Assembly (NCBI GenBank): GCA_002897115.2
Contig: BCIH01000005.1
Coordinates: 1,036,683-1,100,682 of the forward strand
From: Prototheca cutis
Taxonomy: Eukaryota > Chlorophyta > Trebouxiophyceae > Chlorellales > Chlorellaceae
Direction: 5' to 3'
DNA length: 64,000 nt
Each line of letters starts with the position of its first letter. Within the stretch, counting starts at the first letter, position 1. The position numbers and the translations under genes are program-made. The notes under the pieces were generated by a model, which had not been told where the DNA came from, ran no database searches, and saw only the letters and a list, made by a program, of their open reading frames with translations. Shown piece after piece: positions 1-11,841 of this stretch.

Positions 1-368
1 TGATTGGCGTGTGGATTGTGGAATGGTGCGTTGGATGTGGGGATGGGCCNAGCCCACGTGGATCGGGTTGTTCAAAACCTTTGCCCGAGCAGCTCCCGGA
101 CATGATGGCGGTGGTGAAACGCCCCATGGCTAGCTCACAGGAAGCGCCCAGCTTGCCGAAATTGAGCAAACGACATGTCGATACATTTAAGTCGGCATTT
201 CATGCGCGCTCGACGAGCTGCATGTAGCGCACGTACCTCTTGCGAGCTAGCCACTGTGACCTGCAGGCGCCTTTATCTCCCACAAGTACTCGTCACGAAA
301 TGCGGCGCCACAAGCAATCTGACGAGGGGACACCGGTTCCTGTGTGGACATAATATTTCTCATGAGAA
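1..368. other. Window edge, upstream region without a recognised gene
   Basis: Only short overlapping frames with no family resemblance are present, and one ambiguous base lies near position 50. It is probably the promoter and 5' leader of the helicase gene that starts at 369, but no TATA-like element stands out. Confidence 0.3.
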
Positions 369-3300
369 ATGGATGAATCTTGTGGGCTACCGACATTGGC
401 GGCGGCGGATCCGGAATGCCCATCGGGTACCCAGATGGCGGTGCAGAATGGGGCTGCCACTTCCCACACACCAGAGACCCCAGAGGGGCTGGGTTCGGTG
501 AGGCAGGACGATCAGGCGACCCCAGAGTCTCCCAATGCCTCTCCAAAAGGGGAAGAAGAACCCAGCGAGCCTCCTGATCAGCAGCCATCAATAGACCTGC
601 TGCTGAGCCAGATTGCGAGCTTCCAGGAACGCATGACGCACCTGCCGCCTCCCCAGCCCAAGCATGACAGGTGCATCATGCACGGCATGTGAAGCGGTGA
701 AGCACCTGTCTCTGAGCAGATGCACTTGTGTGGTCCTTTTTCGGTATAAGACGTGACATCGACCTCCCACTATCACTTCCGACTACAACTCTGTGCAGCT
801 GCCCCGGCCTGTTCTCGAGGGGCTGTGGGGCCATGCTGGAATGGCGTGCACTGCCGCAGTATGGCCAGTACCGCTACGCATGCAGCCGCCCCGGGTGCAT
901 GTTCAGCGAGTGGGTGCCGCCGCCGCGCGCCCTGCCAGAGCTGGAGATCACGCTCGTCGATGCGAGCACCATGCAGGTGCAGGACTTTGTGCTGGCGGTG
1001 GAGGATATGCATGCATAGTGGGTCGAGACATGNCTGGTCACGCCGGCCTCCATTGCCAAAGATATTATGCCGCACGCCCTGCACCACTGCAGATCGGGCC
1101 AGGGGAGGGTGCGGCAGCTGCTGTCAAGCACTGCGGCGGTGTGGCTGCCATCCTGACTGCCCACGGGCTGTCCTTTGACCCCAGCAACGCTTTAACAGCA
1201 GCAGCACTGATGGCACCCCTGGCCAGCTACCAGTCGGTGGTCCAGACTATCCGGAGCGGCCCCCTGGCGCAGCGTGGACTGCAGCTCCTGCCGACCAACA
1301 ACCTTGTCCCCCTCTCCACACTGAATGCCTTCAGGTTTAAATTTTTATTTTTCAAAGGGGGGGGGGGGGGGGATGATGGGTGAACATGTGCGGGAGGGAG
1401 CTGCCCATGGACGGGTGTGGACTGCACGGTGACCACAACAAAAGGCCCTGGGGGTCCCACAGCACCATCAGATCAGCAGGCAAGCAATTCGGCTCGCAAA
1501 CGCCATCCAACACTGCCTAGGACGGAGCCCCAGATGAGCCCAGAGGCAGCAAAGGAGGTGATGGCCCGGAAGCTTCCCCGGGCACTGCTCAGAGCCCTGC
1601 ACCCCTTCCAGCGCAAGGGCATCGCCACGGGGCTCCAGCGTGGCGGCCGCATCCTATTGGCAGACGAGATGGGTGTGGGCAAGACTGTGCAGGCCATCTG
1701 CCTCGCCGCATGCTACCGGGTGTGAGGGGTGTCCTGGGAGGATAGCACAGTGGTCTGTGTCATGACGATGTGATGATGGGGGTATGGAAATGGAGATGGG
1801 GCACGTGAGGACTGGCGGGAAGTAGGGCTGGCGCAAACAAGGTGCTGTCAGTCAGCACAATGACAGGCAGATCCCTTTTCGAGCCGCACTCCCCCACACA
1901 CATGCACTCAGGAGGAGTGGCCATTGCTAATTGTCACGCCAGCCTCGTTGCGATTGGTTTGGGCTGAGGAGCTGGAGCGCTGGCTGCCGGGTACCCAGCC
2001 GGGGTCCATCCATATCATCGAGGGTCAGAGCGACCGGCTGGGCTCAGACCTGCCACTCATCACAGTGCGTGACCTGGATCGGTAATATTAGAACGAGGCC
2101 TCTCGGCTTGTTGTCGGGCTTGTCCTTTTTGCGTTCATGACGAACGTTACGCTCTCCCCACCCGTACCCTCACCCTCACCCTCTTGTTCAAACCAACACA
2201 TGCAGATAACGTCGTATGAGATGCTGCANCGCTTGTGCTGCAANGCTTGCCGGGGCAGGCCGCAGCATTCCGGCGGCGTGGCCAGGCCGCCGCCCGGCTG
2301 GCGGCATTCTTGGCCCGCCTGCCGGGAGCCCACCTGCATGGCGGGCATGGGCTTTGCCGTGGTGATTGCAGATGGTGAGATGGGCGCGATGATGGCGCNT
2401 GGCGTATGTGAATGCACATGTATCTCTGTTTGACTGGTGACTGGAATCTGGACTCACTCCCAGCCATTCCGCAACCACACCCCGCACCTTCCCGCCAGAA
2501 TCGCACACGCTGCGTACCTCCAATCGTGAGCCCGATGCCTTTCACACTGAGGCGACTGTCGCAGTGGTCCGGAGGGCACGGCGGGCCATCCTGCTGACGG
2601 GAACACCCTCCCTCTCCAGGCCCTACGATCTCTTCAGGCAGGCACGTTTCTGTTTGTTGGGAGGGAGGAGGCCCCCTCAAACTGTCGAGAGATTTTGAAA
2701 GCAGCAGAAGCCATGACTGCTGCCGTTGATTGACGTGCATGTGTGAAGCATTTTCTCTGATGTCCTCCCAACGACCCCTCTGTCGAGACTGCACACACAA
2801 TCTCCCCCCCCCCCCCCCCCCCCCCCCCCACCCCCCCACCCCCCCCCCCCCCCCCCAACACACACACACACACACACACACTCACTCTAGGTCGATGCTC
2901 TGTACCCCGGCATCCTGGGCGACAGCCGGCAGCAGTATGCAGTCACGTACTGCGACCGACGGCTGGTACGGTCCACGACCCGGGGCGGCGCCAAGATGAC
3001 CCACCTCGACAACTCGGGCCTTCGTCGCGCTGGCGAACTGCATGCGCTGCTGCGCCAAGCGGTCATGCTGCGCCGGCTGAAGAGCCAGGTGCTCACAGAA
3101 CTGCCCCCCATGCGCCGGCAGGTGTGTTCAGGGTTGTTGGCCTTGAAGATTGGGGGACAGTGCCATGGAGTAGACTCAATCCACCTGCGTGCACTGGTCA
3201 TGTAGAAACGAGCTATACCCAGGGTGTCATGTCATGTATGCTATCACGCACAGGTCATCCGCCTACCAAGAATAACTGGCACCACGTCATCGGGAAAGGG

Positions 3301-6300
3301 CGAGGACGGCGAGAGCAGCTTGTCGGAAGGACAGGCCACAGGTGTGTCGGCAGCATTGACCGGCGCTCTTGATCTCTCCCTCGGGTACCCCACCGACACC
3401 AATTCTCACGCTGCTCACACCACATGCAGCCCTGGCCAAACTGCCGAGCGTGCTGGAGTACCTGCGGGGCGTGCTCGGGTGCGACGGTGACAGGGAAGCC
3501 GCCACTGGGCCCGGCTGCACCCCCCCCAAGCTTTTAGTGTTTGCACACCACCGGCTGGTGATGACTGGCCTGGCCGCCGCGCTGGAGTCTGTCAATGGCT
3601 GCGGCGTGGACTATGTCCGCATCGACGGCGAAACCGATGCAGAGGACCGGCGCGCTGCAGCGGCACGGTTCCGCACCGACCCAGGCGTCCGCGTCGCATT
3701 GCTGTCTCTCCTGGCCGCAGGCGTGGGCCTCGACTTTAGCGCCGCCAGCATCGTCATCTTTGCCGGTACATATGGCTTCTTTCTTGCTTTCTTTCTGTGG
3801 ATTAGACTGTATATTCATGATGACAGCCTCATTGCCGCTGGGTCTCAGCGGTAAGACAACCCCCAAGGTTCCATATACCAACCCCACCGCCCTCCCCTCC
3901 AAACCCCACACAAATTTGCAGAACTCCCCGAGGAAGTGGGTATCTTGTGGCAGGCCGAAGCCCGAGCACACCGCCAGGGCTTGCAGTGGCCCGTCAACGT
4001 CTACTTCCTGTGCGCGGGCAGATTGGTGGGAGGAGGGTGGTGGTACTCGGGCTGCATGCATGCAGGTGGCGGCCACCCGCATACTGGCACTACGACTGGC
4101 ATGGGATGCGAAACCAGGATGGAAAATTAGGGAGCCATATATCATCTACTGCCTCGATCCCCACCTGCAGCTGCGCCGCGGGTTCCAGCGATGAGCGGCG
4201 CTGGCAGCGGCTGCACCGCAGCCTGGTGCGGGTGACCTCTGTCCACGATGGCACGGGGCCAAAAGCCGACGGGCTCAACTCTCCAGCAGGCCTGTGCACA
4301 CCAGGCAGTGTGTCTCAGAGCTGTGGACAAGCCACTCAGTGCACGGGTTCCCAGACCCCCCAGCTCGGCGAGCTGCCTTCTGTCGACGGCAACAGCACAT
4401 CCGTAGTTCGAGAGGCCACCACCGGGACCGCGGAGGCCGAGCAGACGCAGGTACGAAATGCGGCGGGGTTCACCGTCTTCGGCATGTGCATCATGCTGGG
4501 GCTTGCCCGCTGCCTTGACCCTGCTGCCTGCTTGGATGCCATCCNCCACTCCAATCGCTGCATCCGCACCCACCTCTGCTTGAGGACCTGCAGTGGTACT
4601 TTGCTGTCAGCGCTCGAACCCAGCGGCTGCACTTTCATGCTGCGCCCGATGGATCGCGGCCGCTGGACCTGAGCATTCCGCTGGAGCTCCTGGCGCCTGG
4701 GACGGAGGGTGCGGCCGATCCCGTCGGGGTGCTGTGGGACCGACTGCGTGGTGCCTGCCACGGCGAGTGTGGCACCGGGAGCCATGCAGTGGATGGCCCC
4801 ACACCCATCGTCGATGGCATCGGCCTGGTGGCACTGCAGCCATGGGTGACGGCTGGGATGCTGCAGGACGCGCTCCAAGCTGCTCAGGAGTTTGTTGCTG
4901 AGTGGAGGGAGCTGCGAGCAGTGCATGCGGCACGTCTGTCCAACGTGCCTCTCATGGCTCCGTTGTCTGAGGTGAAGGGAGGGGTTTGAAAAAGGAGGGG
5001 GGGTTGTGAACGGTGGTTGGTTGGCGAATACTTGCATGACTGGCATTTGTTGGAGAGGGCAGATTGCCATTCTCCACTCCAGCCCCAAAAGCACACTACA
5101 ACTGTCGCAGGCCGTGGCAGATCTCGAGCAACGTCTGGGTTCGGCCGGCGCCTACGGCATCGGCACGGCCCGGTACATGACAGACTCAAGTGAGGTGATG
5201 CTCCCACCACCGGCGGGCGCAGAATGGAAACCTGTCACAGTGAACCACAGGGTGTGAGTAGGCGTGGGTGTCCTGTCAGGGCGATCTCTGGTGTCTACTT
5301 GGGTGCTTGCTTCCAGACAGGCATGCCGTTTAATAGGTGGTACCCTATGGGAGCACACGTGGGGGCCATCTCATTCTTATTCCAGTCCATCCGCACTGAA
5401 CAAAGCCACACTTTAACATTCCTGCATTCCAGGCATATGCGCACGGCAACATACCAGCAGGCCTTCCGGACAATCAGCGGAGAGCGACTCTGTCTGGATT
5501 GTCAGAGGCCAGTGCTGGGGGCGGAGAACGTCAGCCCCAACACCGTCCTCGAGTGCAATACCCTCCTGTTCTGCAGGTCAGGTCCAGCAAGTGCTGGAAC
5601 CGTGTGTTGCTGCACCGTGCATGTGCCCAAGCGGCGTGCATGGGTTCCTGGACTGGCGCGTGGGGTGGGGCCGCTCTTCTTGTCACTCATGCTGCCCACT
5701 GCCGTGCACTGCTTGCCAAACCCCAAGCACAACCCCGCCTTGCAGTGGCGCCTGTGAGGCTGCTTACGCCCTGAAGCGGAGTGGGGGCGCGCTTCGCCGA
5801 GCCCTGTTCAAGCTGGAACGCGGTGTGTGCCAGGAAAAGGGCTGCGGCCTGGACTGTCACGACCTCGTNAAAAGACTGCAGGCCATAGAGCACGGCAGCG
5901 CCGAGTGCGCCGGGTCCTGGAGCGTTTTTTGGTCTGGGGAATGATGCTCGTTGGAGCACCATGGTGCAATCAACCAGTGGATCTGAATGGTGTTCCCATT
6001 ATGCATCTCGATGCCCCGACACCACACCTCTTTTCCTCTTCTCTTTGTACACCCAGCTGGGAGGCGCGGCGACAGAGCGTTGTGGAGCGACGTGCGCCTG
6101 CTTTCCTCAAGCACGGGAACAAGGCGTTGCTGGACCGGCTGGTCAAGTCTGCCATGGAGGGCAATGCCTGGCATGCGGACCACATCATCCCTGTCTACGA
6201 GGTGACATTAAGGGTCGTAGGCTGGTCGCCTGGAAGAGGGGGCATGGATTCTGGGTGGAGGAACGAACATGATTGGGGCACTTTGTCATTGCATGGCCGT

Positions 6301-6636
6301 GGCAAGGCCCTTTCCATTGTTGCACTCGGCAACATTCCTCCCCGCCCCTCTTTTCCGACAGGGTGGAGGCTGCTGCGGCATTGAAAATCTGCGGACACTG
6401 TGCGTGGTCTGCCACAAGGCTGTGACCCTGCAGCAAGCCAGAGTCCGAGCGCAGACCCGGAGGGCCACCAAGGCCGCTAGTGCTGAGTGAGTTGAACTGG
6501 TGTGGTTTAGGGAGAAAGAGTCTCGGGATCGGACGCACTGATGCCAGTCCCGTGGCTGTTCAGCCTGGGCTCGGAAAACGATGTGTGAGGGGTGACATCT
6601 GTGCACCAGGCTGCCATCGGTGCATGAGGTGAAAAG

Positions 6637-6728
<92 letters not shown>

Positions 6729-6952
6729 GGTGATGAGTACTTCAGTCGCAACCTCCCAATGGTGCTGCCATGTTGGCTCCCTTCCACCCTGTTCCTGCAA
6801 CCCCCAGGCCAAAGCCACGGAAGAAAGTGCGGCCAGCATCACCGCTGAGCAAGCACGCGGCCAAACCGACGTTTGCTGGCCCAAGACCCATGGAGAACAG
6901 CGACGACGAATTTACGTCCATTCCCTCGCCATGGCGCGACCAGAAACCCTAA
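369..6952 (+). CDS. ZRANB3: ZRANB3-like SNF2-family annealing helicase with C-terminal HNH endonuclease domain
   Basis: This is a multi-exon gene for a SNF2/Rad54-type ATPase of the SMARCAL1/ZRANB3 branch. In animals these proteins re-anneal DNA and remodel stalled replication forks. Near the start a cysteine-rich segment (about 798-920, with CPG, CGAML and CSRPGC) looks like a zinc finger. Helicase motifs follow: DEMGVGKT (Walker A, about 1663-1686), a LLIVTPASL block (about 1920), QITSYEML (about 2205), and a DEAH-type box read as ADESH across the intron joining about 2370 to 2497. [11 protein letters not shown] follows at about 2594. The C-lobe holds KLLVFAHH (about 3530), DGETDAEDR and [11 protein letters not shown] (about 3715-3735), then a RAHRQG-type motif VI near 3970. 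Further C-terminal come a Cys-rich segment (about 5490-5760) and an HNH nuclease: [10 protein letters not shown] (about 6174) and then [10 protein letters not shown] (about 6387-6415). Plants have the same helicase-HNH combination. The last exon encodes a basic tail ending at 6952. The start at 369 and small internal joins are inferred. Two ambiguous bases fall near the DEAH-box exon. Confidence 0.87.
1357..1372. repeat. Poly-G run (16 G)
   Basis: A pure G homopolymer inside an intron of the helicase gene, about 20 bases after the probable donor (AG|GTTTAA). It fits the G-rich 5' intron halves seen elsewhere in the window. Confidence 0.9.
2804..2880. repeat. Poly-C tract followed by (CA)n just before a splice acceptor
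   Basis: C homopolymer interrupted by a few A's, then a CA dinucleotide run, ending ten bases before the acceptor CTCTAG|GTCGATG in the helicase gene. It takes the place of the usual polypyrimidine tract. Confidence 0.9.
6639..6726. repeat. (AC)44 microsatellite in the last helicase intron
   Basis: An uninterrupted AC dinucleotide array of 88 bases. It lies in the intron between the HNH exon (ending near 6489) and the final exon (starting near 6808), so it is not coding. Confidence 0.95.
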
Positions 6953-7053
6953 GACCTAAATGACTGACCCCAATGTATCATGACAGCACTCATGCGTCCT
7001 CTCACAGCATGCGAATAAATATGCGTTATTGCCAACAAGGCCCCTCAGGCCGC

Positions 7054-8950
7054 TCAAGAGGGAACCCAGAGCGCCATGGCCTGACATGCCGATGCCACCA
7101 ACATCTTTCGGGGAGACCACTGCAGACGGGGATGAGGTGGTGGTGGGGAGTGTTTGGCTGCATGACGGCGTACCCCGCATCCAGGAAGGCACAAACCCTG
7201 GGCACTGGCCATACAGACTCATACGAGATACTGGCGACACTGTCACCAAACATGGTCCGCATTTCCTGCAGCCATCAGCCTTCCTCCCCCAGGCTCTCCA
7301 CCCCCAGAAAACAAAACCAAACAAACGGATGAGGTACCTTGATGCATGTGGGGACGCCAGCATGACCCTTCCACTCTGCCACCACCTCCCCATCGGCCAC
7401 ACTCCAAGCGCGGATGGTCCGGTCGGCACAGCCTGACAGGACGTACTGCCCGTCTGGTGTCAGGCACGCCTCCACTGCCGCGCCACCATCGGGTACCATG
7501 TTGCTCAGCTGCATGTCGTTGGGAAAAGGAGCCACGTGTCAGGGTGGCTTTCAATCCCCCCGTCACTGTTGCAGGGCATCCTTCTTATTATGAATCACGA
7601 CCCACCCCCCTCTGCACCTTCACAAAATGAACCTTTTTCTTTCCGCCGACACCCTCCCTCCCCAGCTGAAGCACCACCCAAACATTCCCACCAAAGCACA
7701 TAGAACAGCCAGGCCAACCCTTGAAACACCAGCTACCTTGCGCTCCAGCTTCCCCCCAAAGGCGTCCAGGACGTAGATTCGACCCTCAACCACGCCCAGA
7801 AGGCGTTGCCCATCCAGCGAGAAGCGCAGGAGGTTGAACAGCGCCGCACTGTTCCGCTCGTCCGCCACCTGTTGGTATGGTGGGTTGTGTGAGGTCTTCT
7901 GGTGGGTGTTGCTGTGGACGCAGGCAGAGCAGCGGCATTCCAGGCCACAGACCATCCCCCCTCAAGCCTCAGTCCCCCCCCCCCCCCCCCCCCCCCCCTG
8001 CACACGCGTCCCTCCATCCCCTGTTCAAAAGNNNNNNNNNNNNNNNNCACACACACACACAAACACCCACCGTGAAGGCCACAAAGGGCCCGCGCTGGTA
8101 GTTCCGGGCGTCATAAAGCTTAACCACGCCACTTTCGGCCCCGACGCAAAACACAAGTCCTTGCTCGTCGCAGGCTACCGTGGGCAGACCCGGGGCGTGG
8201 AGGAGGGCCTGGCAGTACGGAACGCGCAGGTCCCACAGCCGCACGGTGCGGTCCTCGCCGGCAGAGAAGAAGGTGTCGTTGCGCGGAGACATGCACACCG
8301 TGCTCACGCTAGCCGCATGACCCCGGAAGTACCGGATGTAGCGGTTGGCATGCAGGTCATGGTACCGCAGCGCGTAGTCGGCACCCTGCGAGACAGTGGG
8401 CACTTGTTTGCTGTGATATGTGCATTGCGGAGCTGTACTGACAGGTGCATGGCATGCGCTTGCCCTGCCCGGGTGCCTCGCTGGCAGCTTCTCACACCCG
8501 CTCAAGTCCTGGTCGCTCCCCCCCTGGCCCCACCCACCCACCACCAGGCCACAAATCGCCCTCGCCGACTCGCCTTGTTGCTGCTGTAGATCACGGAGCC
8601 CGGGTCGTGGGTGAAGCACACCGACTTGACACCATACTTTTTGCTGAGCAGGGCCTGCTGGGCAGTGCCCGTCTCGGTGTTGTAGAGCCTGATGGCATCG
8701 TCGTCGCCCCCCGTGACCAGCAGGTCGTGGGCCCNGTGGAAATCGATGGAGTTGATCCGCGCCGTGCTCTCCTGCACCATGAACCAGATCGGAGATGTCT
8801 CAGTGCAGCGCGTCTGTGGTCGGTTGCTCACAGAACCGCGGGTGCCCCGCTTACAGCCATGGGTCCTGGAGCACAGCCTCGCCCCAGGGGCCTCACCTTG
8901 AACACTCGCCCAATGCCAAAGGAGCGCAGGGTCTCGGGGTTGATCTCCAT
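7054..8950 (-). CDS. WDR82: WDR82/SWD2-type WD40 protein (COMPASS and CPF-associated)
   Basis: A WD40-repeat protein closely resembling WDR82/Swd2/plant S2L. That family is a subunit of Set1/COMPASS H3K4 methyltransferase and of the PP1-containing transcription-termination phosphatase complex. Exon 1 starts at 8950 with MEINPETLRSFGIGRVFK; an in-frame stop upstream supports this start. Family landmarks follow in order: DDDAIRLYN, LLSKKYGV, VIYSSNK (exon about 8580-8775), NRYIRYFRGH, MSPRNDTF, DRTVRLWDLR, VVKLYDARNY and GPFVAF (about 8070-8385). A blade around 7736-7870 contains RIYVLDAFGGK, and the exon at 7338-7500 contains ADRTIRAWS. The short last exon, 7119-7054, reads WSPRKMLVASAC...ALWVPS and stops, matching the family's FASAC...FWIP ending. 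A 16-base N gap lies in an intron. The gene converges with the helicase gene, leaving about 100 bases between their stops. Confidence 0.9.
7974..7998. repeat. Poly-C run (25 C) inside a WDR82 intron
   Basis: A C homopolymer on the + strand, hence poly-G on the coding strand of WDR82. It is followed by a 16-base run of N and a short CA array, so this is a low-complexity and probably poorly assembled intron. Confidence 0.9.
8032..8047. other. Assembly gap (16 N)
   Basis: A contiguous run of undetermined bases between a poly-C tract and a CA repeat, inside an intron of the WDR82 gene. No coding sequence is lost as far as can be judged. Confidence 0.98.
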
Positions 8951-9376
8951 ATCTACAACACTCTCCACATCGTTCAGAGACACGGGACTGTATGCCTATC
9001 GCATGGCGCGCCTCCCTGCGCNACGCTTGCTGGTGTGCACGGGTCCCGGAGCAACTGCAGCCTTGTCAAAGCCAACTCAACGTGCTCGATGTCAGCGAGA
9101 ATGCAAGTAAAAGATCCGAAAACTGGAATGCAAAATTTCGTGAATGTAGTAACTCAAGATGGGCCAGTGTTTCAAAGTGGTAATGTACGCGATTGGGCCA
9201 CTGCGGGAACGGCCCTGATCTGCAGGGCCTTCTGCAGGGGGCGGTCCTGGGCCAATCCGACAACCCCTGCGTCTCCCTAATCAGGCATTTCACATGTACA
9301 CGTTTGCTTCTCGAAAACAAGTGTCATCGCATGAGGCCAGCCCCTGCTCAACGGCTGCAGACTTTCTTTTCCTCCC
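8951..9376. other. Intergenic region between WDR82 start and MinE end
   Basis: Both neighbours are on the minus strand, so this holds the WDR82 promoter and 5' leader and the MinE 3' region. It is visibly richer in A and T (around 9080-9190) than the flanking exons. No conserved frame or RNA gene was recognised. Confidence 0.4.
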
Positions 9377-10386
9377 TTATGCTCCAAACGGAAACTGGTC
9401 GCTCGGGTCACTCGTTGGATCGTTNGGATCCCACTGCACAAGATTGGGTAAATGAATGGGGTGATGAGACTGACGTGGACCACCTCCTTTGATCCACGCA
9501 GCGATGGCATTGGCAGGCATGCTCTCCCAAGCACACCTTGCCCAGGTTTGTGACGGTCTCCGCAACCATGTCCTCTGGAAGCCCACGCTTCTTGACCCGC
9601 TTCACAGGCACTGCCACCGAGTAGATGGTGCCGAGCTCCGGATCCGTCGACAGGTTTACCTATAGAAAGGTGGTTGGCACTGGGCGGGTGAATGGAAGGT
9701 CCTGTCATACACATGCTGTGGGTCCCAGCGTGCGGGCACAATTCACGGGATCACCTTGCCCATGGGTACGAAGAGGTCTGTGTGGATTACATCTCTGCAA
9801 GCAAGCAAAAATTTCCTCGAGCACCCTNTCACCGCGACCCACCTCAATCTCCTCGTCTGTCTCGATGTCGACGTAGGTGGAGACAGCCCGGACGATGCTC
9901 TCTCTCATGCCAGACAGGCTCTCTGCCGTGATGCCACACCTGCAGTGCTTGCATTTGNGTTTCTTGTGTGNATTTGTGTGTGCATTTGGGGTGGGGGACA
10001 TGCAGCATTAGGGCTGGGGGTGGGAGGCTCGAGCTCGGGCCCCCCACATAACGGACCCAAAAGGCCAGAGGACGTACCTCGACCATCGCCCCCTTGCCCC
10101 CACAGCACCCGCCCTACCTGTCTGCCACAAGGATCATTCGCAGTCGGTTCTTGCCTTCCTCCTTGGGAGACAGCNCGGGGGCCCGCTCGGGAAAGAAGAT
10201 GCGCCAGGCAGCTCGCAGTTTGGCCAGGAAGCCCTCCGCCTGTGGGCTGCCGGCCAGGGATNTGCTGTCCCCCCNTCGCAGGCGAGCCAGCTGGAGATCC
10301 GTGGGACCACTGGCACTGAGCCTGCGTGCACGCAGCACCTGCAGCTGGCCAGTCCTAGATCTGGATGGGGTCCTCGATGGCTGCAC
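9377..10386 (-). CDS. minE: MinE homologue, plastid division-site (FtsZ ring placement) factor
   Basis: A nuclear-encoded homologue of bacterial MinE. In chloroplasts MinE works with MinD to place the FtsZ ring at mid-plastid. Exon 1 (from 10386) encodes an Arg/Ser-rich leader that looks like a plastid transit peptide, then FFPER and KNRLRMILVADR, the start of the anti-MinCD region. Exon 2 (about 9842-9940) gives CGITAESLSGMRESIV and STYVDIETDEEIE. Exon 3 (about 9543-9660) gives VNLSTDPELGTIYSVAVPVKR, the topological-specificity beta-strand region. A last exon after the acceptor CTTGTGCAG (about 9430) gives WDPNDPTSDPSDQF and stops at 9377. The order and spacing match plant MinE1. Several ambiguous bases occur in exons 1 and 4. 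The targeting prediction is by composition only. Confidence 0.9.
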
Positions 10387-10883
10387 AAGGGGAGTGGACC
10401 CGACTGGCTCAGGTGCGTCTGTAACCCAGCAACTGGTCTTCAGAACGACATGCGCGACCAGAAGGGCTCATCATTTCGTCACCTGGTTCCATTTTAATCG
10501 CTGTTGAAGGGCCACATCCGGCTGGCGAGAGCCGAAGACCAGCTGCATGGCTGCCTCCCGAGGGCTCAGCCCTGCGACACGCAGGCCGCTTGCCAGAGTT
10601 CGAGAGGGCTCGTTTCCGTTCGGCGACAATCAAAACACGTTCATANNNGCTCGTTTTCAANAGCAGACGNGCACCAACTGGGGATGCGGGCCTTTTGGGT
10701 CGCTTCTGTCGCACTCCAGATCGCAAGNATCAGTTTGAAAGATTTGGGGGAGCCCCGAAAGACGACGCGATCGCGGTGCGTGCTGAACCCACGTCTACAT
10801 TCAGACACTTCTGAACCGGCCATGAAAAGTTTCCATTTTTGCAGAACGATTTTGTTACGTCGATTGACATATTNAATGCAGCC
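10387..10883. other. Divergent intergenic region with clustered ambiguous bases
   Basis: It lies between the divergent MinE and CZIB-like genes and should contain both promoters. Ambiguous bases cluster at about 10646-10728 and 10874, suggesting allelic variation or a collapsed repeat. No gene recognised. Confidence 0.4.
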
Positions 10884-11719
10884 ATGCCGGTACGTCCGTG
10901 GGTGTGGAACTGGTTGCTGGGGCTGTGGCACCACCGACCGCCATGGGAATCGTCGCGTGGCACAGTGCAGTCCACGCGCCCAAATTCCTGGTCGTGCAGA
11001 TTTTCACACTGAGCATCAGAGCTGTCCTGGAGGACATTGAGAGCGTGGTCATTCCAGACGGGGCCTACTACACGCTCACGGTGGGTGGGGGTTGAGCTGG
11101 GCGGGCAGAGTGTTCTTTGCCTGCGCTGCATGCACGCCATCACACCGCACCTCCGTCCACCCTCCCTGCAGCTCAAGGACAGCTCCGGCGACGATGTGCG
11201 GGAGGGCGTGGGCGTTTCTGCCTGCGAGGTGCATGAGCTCAGCGGCAGCCGCGGCGCTGCCAACTTTGTGATGAAGTGGGCCAAGGACGCGAGGCACGAG
11301 GCCAGCCTCAGCGTCATGCAGATCAAGGGTGTGACCCGGGCATACACCGCCGAAGACGCAGGCAGCTTCGTCCCGGTGGTCGCATTCGAGTGCCGGGGCC
11401 TGGAGCCCATCGGCTGGGCACCAGAGGTGGGTGTGGTGGAACCACAGNGCAGCTGCTCTCCATCCAGGGGTTATTGGCAGTGGTGTGATGATCTTGTACC
11501 GTGCACATTTGTCGAGAATGCATACCCTGGTTGCTCAACATGGCCTCGATCCCCACTGAACTGCAGCACACTTTTATCGTAAAAGCCAAGAGCGGGTTTG
11601 TCTGGGAGGACGTGGATCTCAGCAGCAAGGAGTGGGTGGAGTACGACGAGAAGGGCGACTGTCCCGTGAGCATCATGGAGCTGGAGTACAAGTTTGAGCT
11701 GTACAAGCCTAAGAAGTGA
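10884..11719 (+). CDS. CZIB: CZIB/UPF0587-family protein lacking the CXXC zinc motifs
   Basis: A homologue of the small eukaryotic CXXC-motif zinc-binding protein (human C1orf123/CZIB, UPF0587), whose function is poorly defined. The model has four exons. The first is 10884-10889, ATGCCG before GTACGT. Then come 11000-11080 (IFTLSIRAVLEDIES), 11172-11426 (LKDSSGDD through VAFECRGLEPIGW) and 11567-11719 (FVWEDVDLSSKEW, YDEKGDCPVSI, ending YKPKK). The FECRGLEP and DVDLS...W..YDEKG blocks are family signatures. Where relatives carry two CXXC pairs (KCxxCGE and QKCKxC), this protein reads KDSSGDD and MKWAKDAR, so all four zinc cysteines appear to be missing. It is either a diverged paralogue or a lineage-specific loss. 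A TGTAA motif lies about 120 bases past the stop. Confidence 0.82.
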
Positions 11720-11841
11720 GCGGGCTATGCGCTGGCCGGCGCAAGCCACTCTGGCGGGGGGCAAATCATCTCTGCCTTCGAGTCCCCAGATCACTCGATG
11801 TTGAGGGGTGCGGCCCTGGGTCCCCGCATAATGCGCGTCAA

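Noticed and set aside
6286..6884. Minus-strand frames made of Cys-Val repeats
   Set aside because: They are the translation of the AC microsatellite in an intron, not a cysteine-rich protein.
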